From Hippopus hippopus (lineage: Eukaryota; Mollusca; Bivalvia; Cardiida; Cardiidae): a DNA stretch of 64,000 nt. Positions 31,501 through 41,434 of this stretch are shown here, one piece after another (the stretch's first letter is position 1; each line of letters opens with the position of its first letter). The translations under genes and the position numbers were made by a program. Where the stretch lies: the NCBI GenBank assembly GCA_946811185.2, contig OX328102.1, forward strand, positions 10,975,194 through 11,039,193. The letters are read 5' to 3'. The notes under the pieces were generated by a model. That model made no database searches. It was not told the origin of the DNA and saw only the letters and a program-made list of their open reading frames with translations.

Positions 31501-33818
31501 GCTACAGTTCCTTTGATATTCTTCATAAACATGTAAGAATTTTCCAGTAGATCACCATGTTGGTGAAGACTTTTCACATCTTTTGCTCTGACTGGAACAT
31601 TGGAACCATTCACACTTCTCTGTATTTGCATGTTTATTCCAATTTCACTTTTCAACAAAGACATATCATACGAAACTGCAGTGTGAAGGAGATAAGTCAA
31701 GTTTTTCCTGAACAAGCCATATTTATCATACAAGCGTGAACGAAAATACAAACTGGGAGTTATTTTCAATGGCCTCGGAAAATTAAATCCAAACTTTCCA
31801 TGCGGAAAAAGCCACGGAAAAGCCATTTCTTCACCTGCATCCAAGTTTGAAATATTAACAGGCTGAAAATCATTTCTTGGAATATGCAAGTGTGCATTGC
31901 TGCCTTGGATTCCATGAGAAAAGTATGCATTTGTTGGAACCATGATATTCTCTTCAAGTACATTTTGAATACTGTAACACATATCTATTGATCTGTCACT
32001 CAATGTAGGGTTTAAAGTTGCAATGTTTACAGACACATTTCTATATAATGCATTATTTTCCTTTAACCACTGAAGTGCCTCTTTTACTTTATGTAATGAA
32101 ATTTGCCTTATTCCTGTATCTCTTGGCTCTTGTGTACTTTCATTAAAACTTATAATCACATGAGAACAGTTACTACTGGGAAGAGGAAGTTGTGAAGCTA
32201 TCTCTACTGTGTTTGATGGTAAATTTAAAACAAGACCTTTTTCAGCAAACTGTCCACCTGGTAGCATTACAATGGTCATAAAAATGTTGATAAGACAAAC
32301 CATCCTTTTTTCAAGTCCTGAAAGAACAGATAACTGTTCTGGGGGCATTTCTACCTTTAAAAAATTTGCTTTATATGCAGTATTGGGACATGTGTTTTTC
32401 ACTAGCTTACAATGACAAGTACGACACAGAGTGTGAGATACATTTAATTCTAGAAGTTTACTTGAGTTGTTTTCCTTAGCAAGATGACATGTCTGATTTC
32501 GAAACAAGAATTTATTGCAACAGGCACAACATTCTGTTGGCCTCATTCTTATATGATGCTCATAACTGCTTACATGCTTTTCATGTGTTTCATAATCACA
32601 AAATGTTAAATTATCACTTGTCTGTACTTCACATGTTCCACCGACATCAAAATTTTCAAACATACATTGACAATCAAATAGTGTTACTGAACAATTTTTG
32701 TTAATATAATATTCATCTAATGTTAATTTTTCAACACAAATGTTTGTTTCTTTTCTTTTTTTCCCTCTTTTTCTGCTGTTTTGCCCTGCCCTTCTGTTTA
32801 GTTTCAAAGACCCATATGTGTGGTTTAAATTAATTTGACTAACAATATCATCTTCAAGAGCAGCAACTTCTCTTTGTGAATAATTTTTGTTAATATAACG
32901 TTCATGTATTGTTGAATTTTCAACATGAATTTCTGTTCCTTTTTTCCTTTTTTTTCTGCTGATTAGTCTTGCGCTTTTTCCATTTGCTTTCTCAGACTTA
33001 TACATGTATGTATGATTTACATTTATTTGATTAACAATATCATGTTCAAGAACACAATTACTGCTCGCCATATTCCTGTGTGAAATAACAGCAGCATCCG
33101 AACTGATTACATGAGAAGCAATTTCATCAATTTTACCCCTTTTCACATGTCTCTGCGCATGATTTGAAAGTTTTTTCTGTGCATCATTATCAAGTGCAAA
33201 CTCATGGTTAACATTTGAAATCACACCTGCATATGAACTGTTAGCAAGTGGAGCAACTCCTTGAACTGCATTAAAAATAACAGGTGTAAGCTCATATGAA
33301 AACCCACTATAATTATTTATCAAGTATAACAGTATTTCATCCAACGAGTCAAACATCAACAATACAGCAGCACCCCCTTCACTCTGGACCCCATAACAGT
33401 TGCGCTGATGCGAGTCAAAAATCATATATTGACCTCTTTCGACATTCTCAAAAAATGCAACGGTCAAATGATTTACAGTTAATAGATTTGTTCGAGAGTA
33501 ACAAATGGCTTGAGCGAGGGCATCAACCAGCGAAGTTTCGCCCCTTTGTCTATCTACAAGTGCGTCTACAGTGCCATAGAATACGTCTGTCATGTACTGT
33601 AAGTGAGCGACGCGATTGTTGTATGTCAAAACAACTGGAAGATCCCGATGTCCGAGGTAACCATAACGATTTGAGCTGCGAACAATTGACCCGTACAACT
33701 GAGACCCTTGAAAAAGAACGTCATCTATGTTAGAAGAGGACCATGGCAACACGTGATAAGGCGAATTCCACAAAAGAAAAAGAGCGAACAATGCAATAGC
33801 TGTACACTGAACACCATT
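28515..33818 (-). CDS. Helitron RepHel protein with N-terminal cysteine-protease-like domain
   Basis: Rolling-circle transposase/helicase of more than 1760 residues in one open frame. Numbering from the TTG at 33791: (1) about 1-170, a protease-like domain. GVQC (Cys codon 33804-33806, just upstream of 33791) and FDSHQRNCYG (D/H at 33408-33416) fit the Cys and His-Asp parts of OTU/herpes-tegument-like peptidases. (2) A tandem duplication of about 60 residues at about 248-370. (3) Cys-rich DUF6570-like region at about 440-560. (4) Rep domain with HUH motif HIH at 869-871 and paired tyrosines in YYVCSY at 1002-1007. (5) Pif1-like helicase with GGAGVGKS at 1333-1340, IIIDEVSMVS, GDFFQLRP and ALSRVRRLNG. 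An in-frame TAA precedes codon NGVQC (33819), and no ATG lies at the 5' end, so an upstream exon or a lost start must be assumed. The stop is at 28515. Both catalytic centres look intact. Confidence 0.9.
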   Translation of the reverse strand, partial: NGVQCTAIALFALFLLWNSPYHVLPWSSSNIDDVLFQGSQLYGSIVRSSNRYGYLGHRDLPVVLTYNNRVAHLQYMTDVFYGTVDALVDRQRGETSLVDALAQAICYSRTNLLTVNHLTVAFFENVERGQYMIFDSHQRNCYGVQSEGGAAVLLMFDSLDEILLYLINNYSGFSYELTPVIFNAVQGVAPLANSSYAGVISNVNHEFALDNDAQKKLSNHAQRHVKRGKIDEIASHVISSDAAVISHRNMASSNCVLEHDIVNQINVNHTYMYKSEKANGKSARLISRKKRKKGTEIHVENSTIHERYINKNYSQREVAALEDDIVSQINLNHTYGSLKLNRRAGQNSRKRGKKRKETNICVEKLTLDEYYINKNCSVTLFDCQCMFENFDVGGTCEVQTSDNLTFCDYETHEKHVSSYEHHIRMRPTECCACCNKFLFRNQTCHLAKENNSSKLLELNVSHTLCRTCHCKLVKNTCPNTAYKANFLKVEMPPEQLSVLSGLEKRMVCLINIFMTIVMLPGGQFAEKGLVLNLPSNTVEIASQLPLPSSNCSHVIISFNESTQEPRDTGIRQISLHKVKEALQWLKENNALYRNVSVNIATLNPTLSDRSIDMCYSIQNVLEENIMVPTNAYFSHGIQGSNAHLHIPRNDFQPVNISNLDAGEEMAFPWLFPHGKFGFNFPRPLKITPSLYFRSRLYDKYGLFRKNLTYLLHTAVSYDMSLLKSEIGINMQIQRSVNGSNVPVRAKDVKSLHQHGDLLENSYMFMKNIKGTVAYFRNMLYNLLSMFRALGPPTVFMTLSADDLHWPELGMTLENTSFQDAFGKSFFSSMKNDPLLAATHFERRFQALLKHVILGHKKPLGHVTEYFARVEFQNRGSPHIHMFFWVSDVPRVINETSVSQILSYISNTISSEIPSESEDLELHALVNRLQIHHHSNYCSKRGSCRFGFPRKICKCTKLVSRLEVNHKNRGRFYVTKRSLDSVFVNDYNPVILRHWRANMDIQIIQNAEGAAYYVCSYLCKSEPDDLKNALGNLVNNVLRKDPTIPKYTRLLKIGLCVLKHRRMSAQEAAYRLGALSLSHSTRSVIYLNTRPLHKRFKRLRPQSEIQQLDDDDTNVFYSNIIDYYRDRPEGLHEYCLYRFASWFSKISKPKVTDGKCYCPNYIVWLQRNKRFRVIRYARYPFGTEDYYYSMLLLLYPHTKEENLIEGFSTYKDAFQHKKCFFDKLVNHTFFSITTEIENAIRRIQLGESELTEQVCNDDEVISSNDFVSLPSMAYLNIGVQNGQEFSDFDTLDMHSIACSSMNINEFNFKLTKMSPSQKQVYEYVHNFFEHFYPDSTLHLFVTGGAGVGKSYIIEMIIAYLNLFTSSIIGVSPVVVCAPTGTAARNIKGQTIHSALKIPVSDYLQYEQLSDQILATLQRDWSNVYTIIIDEVSMVSDQMLTYISRRLSDIKNNVNAFGNLNVILVGDFFQLRPILGKFCFHNALLWNLFYPIFLKENMRQSEDLSYGQLLNRARVGFLTQNDIRKLISRLHPSSSQTSKYLHVFPLRKDVDIYNKFMQSQIRSPKISLMANHFFASSNYTPIADVPMELIPDDDTQAGGLARNLNLCIGSRVMLTRNIYTHEGLVNGAMGMVHSFEYQDGHVSDINVKFDNQSIGRMFQIDTLDNAIPIERIQHTFIKYGRHITRSQFPLILSWACTIHKVQGLSLDNIVIDIGSTVFEKGMAYVALSRVRRLNGLYLLRLNPSIVQPPNGVLEEYERLRNKQNDMRNH

Positions 33819-33821
33819 TTA

Positions 33822-34192
33822 AGGCCGAAATACTTCACAGCCTTGATGCATATTGCCTAAAACTGCCCTTACCATGATTTCAGCAAAGATGGCGAGAAAG
33901 CGTGGATGTTGTTTACTATTCTCTATCATTTGATTGGCTGACTAGGTCACATGAAAATAAGTTTCCCGCGTTAAACCATTTATGGAAATCACGTGATCCT
34001 TTGGCAGGTCAGTAGGAATCACATTGTTGATCACGTGACTCATTCTGTCACGTTTAACATCTAATATTTGCATATGTGAAGAAAATCGACACCTTTCTAC
34101 ACAAACATACGCTTGTCAGCAATGAATTACCATACATAACGAAAGAAAAGTCTGTTATCGGATTCTGCTAAATCTGACACTCCAACACATGT
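33822..34192. other. Upstream region of the Helitron gene
   Basis: No exon supported. It presumably holds the promoter and any upstream exon. A TC-type 5' Helitron terminus could not be identified with confidence. Confidence 0.35.
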
Positions 34193-34288
34193 CTGGTATC
34201 ATACAACCCCTCTTTATTATATAGATATATTAAGGACTTGAATAAATTCCTTATATCTAAATAGAATACAGGGGTTGTATGATACCAG
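34193..34288. repeat. 96-bp hairpin element with perfect 19-bp arms
   Basis: CTGGTATCATACAACCCCT at 34193-34211 is mirrored exactly at 34270-34288. Inside, ATTAAGGACTTG / TAAATTCCTTATAT continue the pairing, so nearly the whole 96 bp folds back. No TTAA duplication is evident. Confidence 0.8.
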
Positions 34289-34730
34289 TCATGTTGACCT
34301 AGTTACAGGTAGCTGGTCTTAAAAACACGATCGCGAAAGAAAAACAATATCTCTACAATTCATACAATACTAGAACAAAAATATAGGTGGGGTCACAATT
34401 ACCACATAGGGTGCTCGAGGGTCAAAGAGCTTGAAAATGCCTCTTAACCTTTTCCACCGTAAGATATTTAAAATGGTGGCTTCGAAAATTTGTGACAGAT
34501 ACTTTTTGATCACGTGACTTAATCTCGAAATGCATTTTTTTATTTTTCGAAAGGAAAATGCTGATATGTCTACGATCCGTGTTTTTATCCATCTAACAAT
34601 GAAAGTACAATATACAAAAACAAAGAAAAAAATCCCAACAAATAAAAAAATAGTTATTATGGACTCCGATCTGGTAATCAAAGTACAGTAAATATAGCTG
34701 AGTGTTAAAACAAAACATGGAACCAGTTCA
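34289..34730. other. Non-coding, unassigned
   Basis: A 103-codon minus-strand frame (34681-34370) has a hydrophobic start (IITIFLFVGIFFFVFVYCTF) and a basic middle. It has no recognisable domain and is AT-biased; it is left uncalled. Confidence 0.35.
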
Positions 34731-34950
34731 ATATGGCTGCCTCTATAGGCACTTTACAAAACCGAATAAAAATATAGTGGCGCCGCCTGAATAACAATCA
34801 GATGAATAGATGTGCAGTAGACGGTTATCGCACGGAATGTCTGGGATGTCAGTGCCTATTTCTGTATTGTTCTTTTGGTGGTTGGCTATTTGTTAAAGAC
34901 GTTTAATCCAACAAACTTCCGTCAGCGACTATGATTTCTGAATAATCAAC
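34731..34950 (+). repeat. Dispersed cassette copy (inverted relative to 41440-41665)
   Basis: ATGGCTGCC, then GAATAGATGTGCAGT, CGCACGGAATGTCTGGGATG, TTCTTTTGGTGGTT and GACGTTTAATCC occur in the same order in the complement of 41440-41665. It shares the ATGGCTGC start of the GMC upstream cassette. Confidence 0.6.
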
Positions 34951-35055
34951 ACGCGGGAGTCAGAAAAAAGCTTTGTTAAACATACAAACATAATAATCTG
35001 AAGTTCGTGCTTTGCCAAGTGATTCATATATGCTTTATTCACCACAGTTCTAAAC

Positions 35056-35880
35056 AACAAGAGGGCCATGATGGCCCTGTATCGCTCCACTAGCTATTAA
35101 GTAAAATTCTGACCAGTCGTTTCAGAGAAGAAGAATTTTTAAGAATTTCTAAATTTCCATATAGTGCAAGTAGCCCCCATTCACCAGAGCCACATTTTTT
35201 GACGGATCAAAATTTTACGAACAATTTTTGAAAAAGGTCACCCAAGCAACAATCCTGTGAAATTATTTCAAAATCTGACCTGCTGTTTCTGAGGAGAAGA
35301 TTTTTAAAGAATTCCTTCATTTCTGTATAGTGCAAGAAGCCCCCATTCACCAGAGCCACGTTTTTTGACAGATCAAAATTTTACGAACAGTGTTTGAAAA
35401 GGGTCACCCAAGGAACAATCCTGTGAAATTATTTCGAAATCTGACCAGCGGTTTCAGAGAAGAAGAATTTTGAAGAATTCCTTCATTTCTATATGGTGCA
35501 AGAAGCCCCCATTCACCAGAGCCACATTTTTTGACGGATCAAAATTTTACGAACAATTTTTAAAAAGGGTCACCCAAGGAGCATATCTGTGAAATTATTT
35601 CAAAATCTGACCCGTGGTTTCAGAGGAGAAGATTTTTAAAGAATTCCCTAAAAAATTCCATTTGGTTGTAATGGCAACCAGAGTTTTTGATGGAATCAAA
35701 TTCTGTGATCAGTTTTTAAAGAGGACCTTCCAAGGAACATTCCAGCCAAGTTTGGTCCAAATCCGCCCAGTGGTTTAGGAGGAGTTGATGTTTAAAGAAT
35801 TGTTGACGACACACGACGCACGACGGACACCAGGTGATCCTAAAAGCTCCCCTTGAGCACGTTGTGCTCAAGTGAGCTAA
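35056..35880 (+). mobile_element. Non-autonomous Helitron/pearl-like element with 180-bp tandem units
   Basis: It starts near AACAAGAGGGCCATGATGGC. Three units of about 180 bp follow, each with AGCCCCCATTCACCAGAGCC and TCAAAATTTTACGAAC. The end has a hairpin (TTGAGCACGTTGTGCTCAA) followed by GTGAGCTAA. A hairpin just before CTRR is the Helitron 3' signature. The tandem-core architecture matches bivalve pearl elements as I remember them. Confidence 0.6.
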
Positions 35881-37398
35881 AAAGTTAACATACGGATGGA
35901 CGCACAACGGACAACGGGCCATAACATAAGCCTGCTGGCCTTCGGCCAGTGGAGCTAAAAAACTTGTCTAGCACCAATCATGTATCACTGCAGCTTGATA
36001 ATCAAGGGAGGTAAATAGTAACGAACTTTATCTTCCATAAGAGTTATTTCCCTTGATTAATGTTTAAATTGAAGTGACAATATTTTGAAGCCCATGTTAA
36101 ACTTGCGATCCCTGGAATGAAGGCAATTTTGACCCCAGACCTACAATATGAAACTAGAATGTGTGGTTATAAACAAAAAGATTTTTTAATCTTGCCCAAT
36201 AAAAAGTCATGTAAAACAAGTTTGCTGAATAAAAGGCCCTGTAAAATATGTGATCCATGACACAGGTTTATCAAGTTTTCACTATAAAAGCCAATGTAAA
36301 ACTTGTGACCCCTGGTGTGGAGTCAAACTTGACCCCCAAAGTTAAAATTTGGGCCCTCTTGGTAGAGGCCCATTATATAAAGTTACATGCAAAATTTGGT
36401 AGCCCTAGGCCTAAATATGGCTATGTACAAGTAGATTATTAAAGTTTCCTTATATAAGACCATGTAGAACTTGTGACCCCCTGGGGTGGGGCTACATTTG
36501 ACCCCCTGGGCTATAATTTGGGCACCCTTGATAGAGACCCCCTAGATAAAGCTAAATGCAAAATTTGATAGCCCTAGCCCTTATAGCTAGATGCGAAAGA
36601 TTTTTCTATATAAGCCCGCCCATGTAAAACATGTTACCCCCCGGAGCGAAGTCAAATTTGACCCTCGGCTATAATTTGGACACCCTTGGTACAGGTCCAC
36701 TAGATAAAGCTACATGCCAAATTTGGTCGCCCTAGGCCCCATGGCTAGGTCAAAGAAGAATTTTAAAGTTCTCCCTATATAAGCCCATGTAAAACTTGTT
36801 ATATAAGCCCATGTAAAACTTGTTACCCCCGGGCAGGGCCTAATTTGACCCCAGGGCTATAATTTGAACAATCTTGGCAGAGGTCCACTAGATAAAGCTA
36901 CATGCCAAATTTGGTAGCTCTAGGCCCTATGGCTAGGTAGAAGAGGAATTTTAAAGTTCTCCCTAAATAAGCCCATGTATAACTTGTAACCCCCGGGGCG
37001 GGGCCAATTTTGACCCCAGGGCTATAAATTGAAGAAACTTGGTAGAGGTCCACTAGATAAAGCTACATGCCAAATTTGGTAGCCCTTGGCCTTACGGTTT
37101 CAGACAAGAAGATTTTCAAAGATTTTCAAAATTTTTCAGTTTTGTTGCCATGGCAACCAGAGTTTTTGAAGGAATTAAATTCTTTCAAGAAATTCTGAAG
37201 CGGACCATGGCAGGATCATTTCTGTGAAGTTTCATCAAAATTGGATGGGTAGTTTCAGAGAAGAAGACGTTTTAAAAAAAAGTTAACGCACGGACGGACG
37301 GACGGACGGACGGACGCACGGACGGACGGACGGACGGACGCACGACGGACAACAGGCCATGACATAAGCCCGCTGGCCTTCGGCCAGTGGAGCTAAAA
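35881..37398 (+). mobile_element. Non-autonomous Helitron/pearl-like repeats, second block
   Basis: A 3' end at about 35881-35960 and another at 37340-37398 both carry GCTGGCCTTCGGCCAGTGGA then GCTAAAAA (hairpin plus CTAA). Between them, 36090-37085 consists of roughly 180-bp degenerate tandem units (AGCCCATGTAAAACTTGT, ACCCCC, GCTATAATTTG, TAGATAAAGCTACATGCC). A (GGAC)n microsatellite lies at about 37289-37340. The order of tandem core, microsatellite and hairpin end is the pearl layout. Confidence 0.6.
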
Positions 37399-38132
37399 AC
37401 TATACGACATTCATTAGAGAGCAACTTTCTGTCAATTTTTGTAGGCAACGCTCCACGCTCCAGAACTCAATAAAACGATCCAGCTCCAGAGTTGAAACAG
37501 AGAACGATATTATACGCGATTGTGTACGAGTTTAATCAAACAATTTTCATTTTTTGATCAATATGTTAACTGTCTATTTGTCCGTCTTTCAGTTTTTCTG
37601 TCCGTCAGGTTTATTGTCCTTTTAATGCTTTTGAAATGAAATGTCATTATATACATGGAGAGCTTGATGACAGACAGTATCATACAAAGGGTGGATTACT
37701 ATCATAACTATCATGCAGAAGATCCATAACTATTATAACTATCATCTTCGATATCGTCATCACAAGACTCCTCTTCGTTAATATAAATTAATGATAATGA
37801 TCATCAACGCCTTGTTACATATACCTCATGTAATGGCTCTTTGCTGGTGTAAGCCTTTTGAATGGCGAGTCAATGATGACTTAGAAGAAAACGTCTTCCC
37901 ACACACATCAGAAACTAGATCCTGAAAAAAAAAAGATGTTTATAAGGGCTGACTAGTGTTCTGGACAGACACACAGTTCCGATTTACGTGATTAATTCTG
38001 ATCATGACTAACTAAAAAAAAAAAAACTATTCACTGTCCCATGTAACTGACTACTAAACGTCTGACCATAGTACACATTTCCCAGCGTTCTGAAGCGAAC
38101 AAAACTATTTGCCCCTACCACTATTGAGAAAG
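37399..38132. other. Non-coding, unassigned
   Basis: No gene or repeat recognised, apart from short A-runs at about 37927 and 38015. Confidence 0.35.
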
Positions 38133-39795
38133 TACGAAAGGCTACAATACGAAAGCCTACAAGGGTCAAAATGAAGGTAAAAGGTTTTTAAAAAACACGT
38201 AATAACGTGAATTTCAAACACGTTATAACGCAAAAAAAAAGTCGCACTAACGCGAAAGACCTCGTAATAACGTGTTTTAAAACACATAATAACGTGTTTA
38301 AAAGTTGTAGTAAAGCAATAAATATCGTTATTACGTGTTTGAAACACGTAATAACGCAAAAAAAGTCGCACTAATGTGGAAAAAAATCTCGTTATAACGA
38401 GTTTTGAAACACGTAATAACGCGTTTAAAAGTCGCAGTAACGCGAATCGAAAACTGGCAGTAACGTTGTTTTTTTTTTTGATCTACTGTTTTCATTATGG
38501 TTGAGTACTGCGAAGTCCAGTCGAACTTCCCTATGCAAGTTTTTGTGTTTTGATGGTGCATTACGCCGCTTTCAATGATACATATATTTATATCACATCA
38601 CAGCTTTAACTCTTTTATTGCCGATCTTTCTAGGATACATCAATATAAGTCTGCAGCTACTCTGTTCCCTGTCATAACTAGCATGACTAGCGCCGGCAGA
38701 AGTGATCGAACCAGGATTTCTTATTACAAGTTAATAATCCTGACCACCAAACCACGGAAGATTATCCTATGAAAGCTACATTATGAAACAATCAGTGCAA
38801 CTTCCATAATGTCTGAGTCTTGTTTGTTTCTTTCGAATTTAATCCGTTTTCATCAGTGCAAAATTCATTGAAAATGCATTATTTCATGATGATTTTTCCT
38901 TTAAAGAATATCGACTCCATGAACATCTGGTCGAGATCTCGCTGAGCTTGATAGGTCAGTTAGTCACATACAAAACTTGAAACATGCAAGGCGGGGTTTG
39001 TTCGATGGCTCGATTCAACAGCTCAGTCAAATTCTTTTCGGAGATTGATAATCGTCATTGCAGAAGGTTTCATTCCTCTTTCACCATTTGTCATTTTTCG
39101 AAGACGTTGATCTAGGATAGCAGCCAGTAGCTTTCAAATATATTTATGCGAATTATTGGTAGTTATTGACGAGTTATTGGTGCAAGGCAAAGTAAAGATG
39201 CAGACTTAATACTAGCTAATTCTAGAAAGGTCATTAATAAGAAAGTGATTTCTGTGATGTGGTTGAAATAACGCTGAAACAAACAAAACTCACAACCAAG
39301 ACAATTTAATCTTTATTGGGAAATTCGAATGCATGTCAAAGACTTACTGCACATGCATGTAAACTGTACTCATCTAATGTTGATAAAGTAAAAAAGAAGT
39401 TACTGCGAATTTTCAATTCGCGTTACTACGACTTTTAAACGCGTTATTACGAGATTTTTTCACGTAAGTGCGACTTTTTTTGCGTTGTTACGTATTTTAA
39501 ATTCACGTTATTACGAGATTTTTCGCGTTACTGCGACTTTTAAACACGTTATTACGTGTTTTAAAACACGTTATTACAAGATTTTTCGAGTTAGTGCAAC
39601 TTTCTTTAGGTTATTATATGTTTTTAAATTCACGTTAAAACGTGTTTTAAAACACGTTATTACGAGATTTTTCGCCTTAGTGCGACTTTCTATTTGCGTT
39701 ATAAGGTGTTTTGAATTCACTTTATTACGCATTTTTGATAAAAATATTTTACCTTCATTTTGACCCTTGTAGGCGTTCGTATGTAGGCTTTCGTA
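38133..39795. mobile_element. Foldback-type element with about 330-bp terminal inverted repeats
   Basis: The left terminus TACGAAAGGCTACAATACGA and the right terminus (complement) TACGAAAGCCTACATACGAA continue inward through GCCTACAAGGGTCAAAATGA and then arrays of units around ACACGTAATAACG. The left arm is about 38133-38465 and the right arm about 39395-39795. The units are themselves palindromic (CACGTTATTACGTG). The 0.9 kb middle has no transposase and holds a decayed SINE (about 38985-39285). Open frames in the arms are by-products of the repeats. Confidence 0.75.
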
Positions 39796-40019
39796 ACAAA
39801 GTGATCATTTTCCGAAATCGTTTTCGCTTTCATATTTCTATGTTTTTTAAAGTAAAGTATATGCGACTTTCAAGTGAGTGTTAATAATGTATGAAATGAA
39901 TGTATTCAGCATTGACCACTTTCATACACAACTGTGTATTTAAAATTGTTACAAACAACTTAATATCGTTACTTTCTGAAACAAATTGAGAAAACATCAA
40001 GGCCTATTAGACAAATCCG
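39796..40019. other. Non-coding, unassigned
   Basis: Nothing recognised. Confidence 0.3.
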
Positions 40020-40023
40020 CCCA

Positions 40024-40118
40024 CGCTCTCTCTCTCTCTCCCTTCCTTCCTTCCTTCCTCCCTCCCTCCCCCTCTGCCTTTCTCTCCCTTCCTTCCTCTC
40101 TCCTCTCTCTCTCTCTCC
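40024..40118. repeat. (CT/CCTT)n pyrimidine tract
   Basis: Mixed CT, CCTT and CCCT repeats. The complement gives an artefactual Arg/Glu/Gly-rich frame. Confidence 0.85.
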
Positions 40119-40475
40119 ATTTTTTCACAATGAGTGTCTGATTCTGCCAGCTTAATAAAATTGGGGAGAGAAATAGAGAACCCGAGATCGTCTGAATACA
40201 TGCCCAATAAGATTAGGCCTACTGATAGAAAAAAAAAAAGGTTCAACGTGTTTTAGAATTGTACTGCCATTCAAGTATTTATCAAACTACACATCTGAAC
40301 CGATTTATATCGACAGGGATCTAGTTGCAGAAAACAGTTTAAATTGTGACTTAACTGAAAGATACTCATCTCATTGATAGAATACAATGTGAGAAAAGAA
40401 AAAAATGCCCAATGTTTTGCTTAGCATTCTACATCAGTTTATTCAAATTAGGAAATTTTTGGTACAGGGTTAAAA

Positions 40476-40975
40476 AAAAAAATATTTTGGTAATATTCCC
40501 CGACCAAACATGCATACTTTTACTAATATACTATCATCAAAGAGTGTGAATACTCTGCTAAATACAGCTAGGTTCTTAAGAGATGCCTTCAAACTCCGTA
40601 ATAGCCAATTATCATAATACGTGTATCGGTTGAAACATCTTTTTATTTTCTATAGTAACTACATGTATCGAACCCGCTTCATTGACTAAACTTAAATATT
40701 AGAACATAAACGTAAACTCCTATGCACTATTAAATGTTACATGTACATACATGTAACATTTCCATCGTTTACTATGAAATGAATAGGTGCTTTCACTGTC
40801 TTAGAAATTTTGAAGCGTTCAGCGCTTTCACTTTTGTTGTTGTTGTTGTTGTTGTTTACTTCGTATGATATTTTCACATTTCATTCAGTTTCATGTTCTT
40901 GCCATATTTTTCATGACATATTGTTATGGCCAAAAGCATGTTTTGTGCTGATTTGCCGAATGAATGAATGAATGA
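40476..40975 (+). repeat. LINE 3' end, second copy
   Basis: It matches 7410-7905 (AAATATTTTGGTAATATTCC, TAAATACAGCTAGGTTCTTA, CATTTTTCATGACATATTG-like blocks) and ends in a (GAATG/AATG)n tail. It is 5'-truncated within the last codons of the LINE. A (TTG)n tract at about 40833-40856 replaces a T-run in the other copy. Confidence 0.8.
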
Positions 40976-41434
40976 ATGTTAAAACAGAGACTGCACTTGT
41001 TCTTTTGGGTGTATTATATTCCTGTAGAATTTACTATTTAGCCTCTAACTAATTACATTAACCGATGTCTATAGATGTTCAGCTGATTTGAATATACAAT
41101 CGGTCGTGCATAATGCTGATTATTGCTATTATTAACGATGACGAACCTATGACTGTGACTATGATAGTTAATATAGAATCTTGACCAAAATGACAAAATT
41201 GTTTACTGTAACACGAACCCATACGCTTACCGTATTTTCAGCTCAGGAGCTGGATCGTTGTATTGAATTTAGGAGCATGTTACTTTGTAATGCAAAAATG
41301 GCAAAATATCATTTAATAACTGCAATTTGATTTTTTTCGGTTTATAGTTGTGGGGATAATCATTATATTGGTCATCTGACACGGCACACACTTCAGAATA
41401 TCGAGTGTATCTGTTTTACAAAGGTTTTTGGAGA
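40976..41434. other. Non-coding, unassigned
   Basis: No gene seen. Confidence 0.3.

Noticed and set aside
33296..33733. Plus-strand 145-codon frame
   Set aside because: Antisense to the N-terminal part of the Helitron protein, no motif.
38105..39763. Frames rich in FKHVITCFKTRYYEIF
   Set aside because: They arise from the palindromic units in the arms of the foldback element and appear on opposite strands in the two arms.
40007..40246. Arg/Glu/Gly-rich 79-codon frame
   Set aside because: Encoded by the complement of a CT microsatellite.
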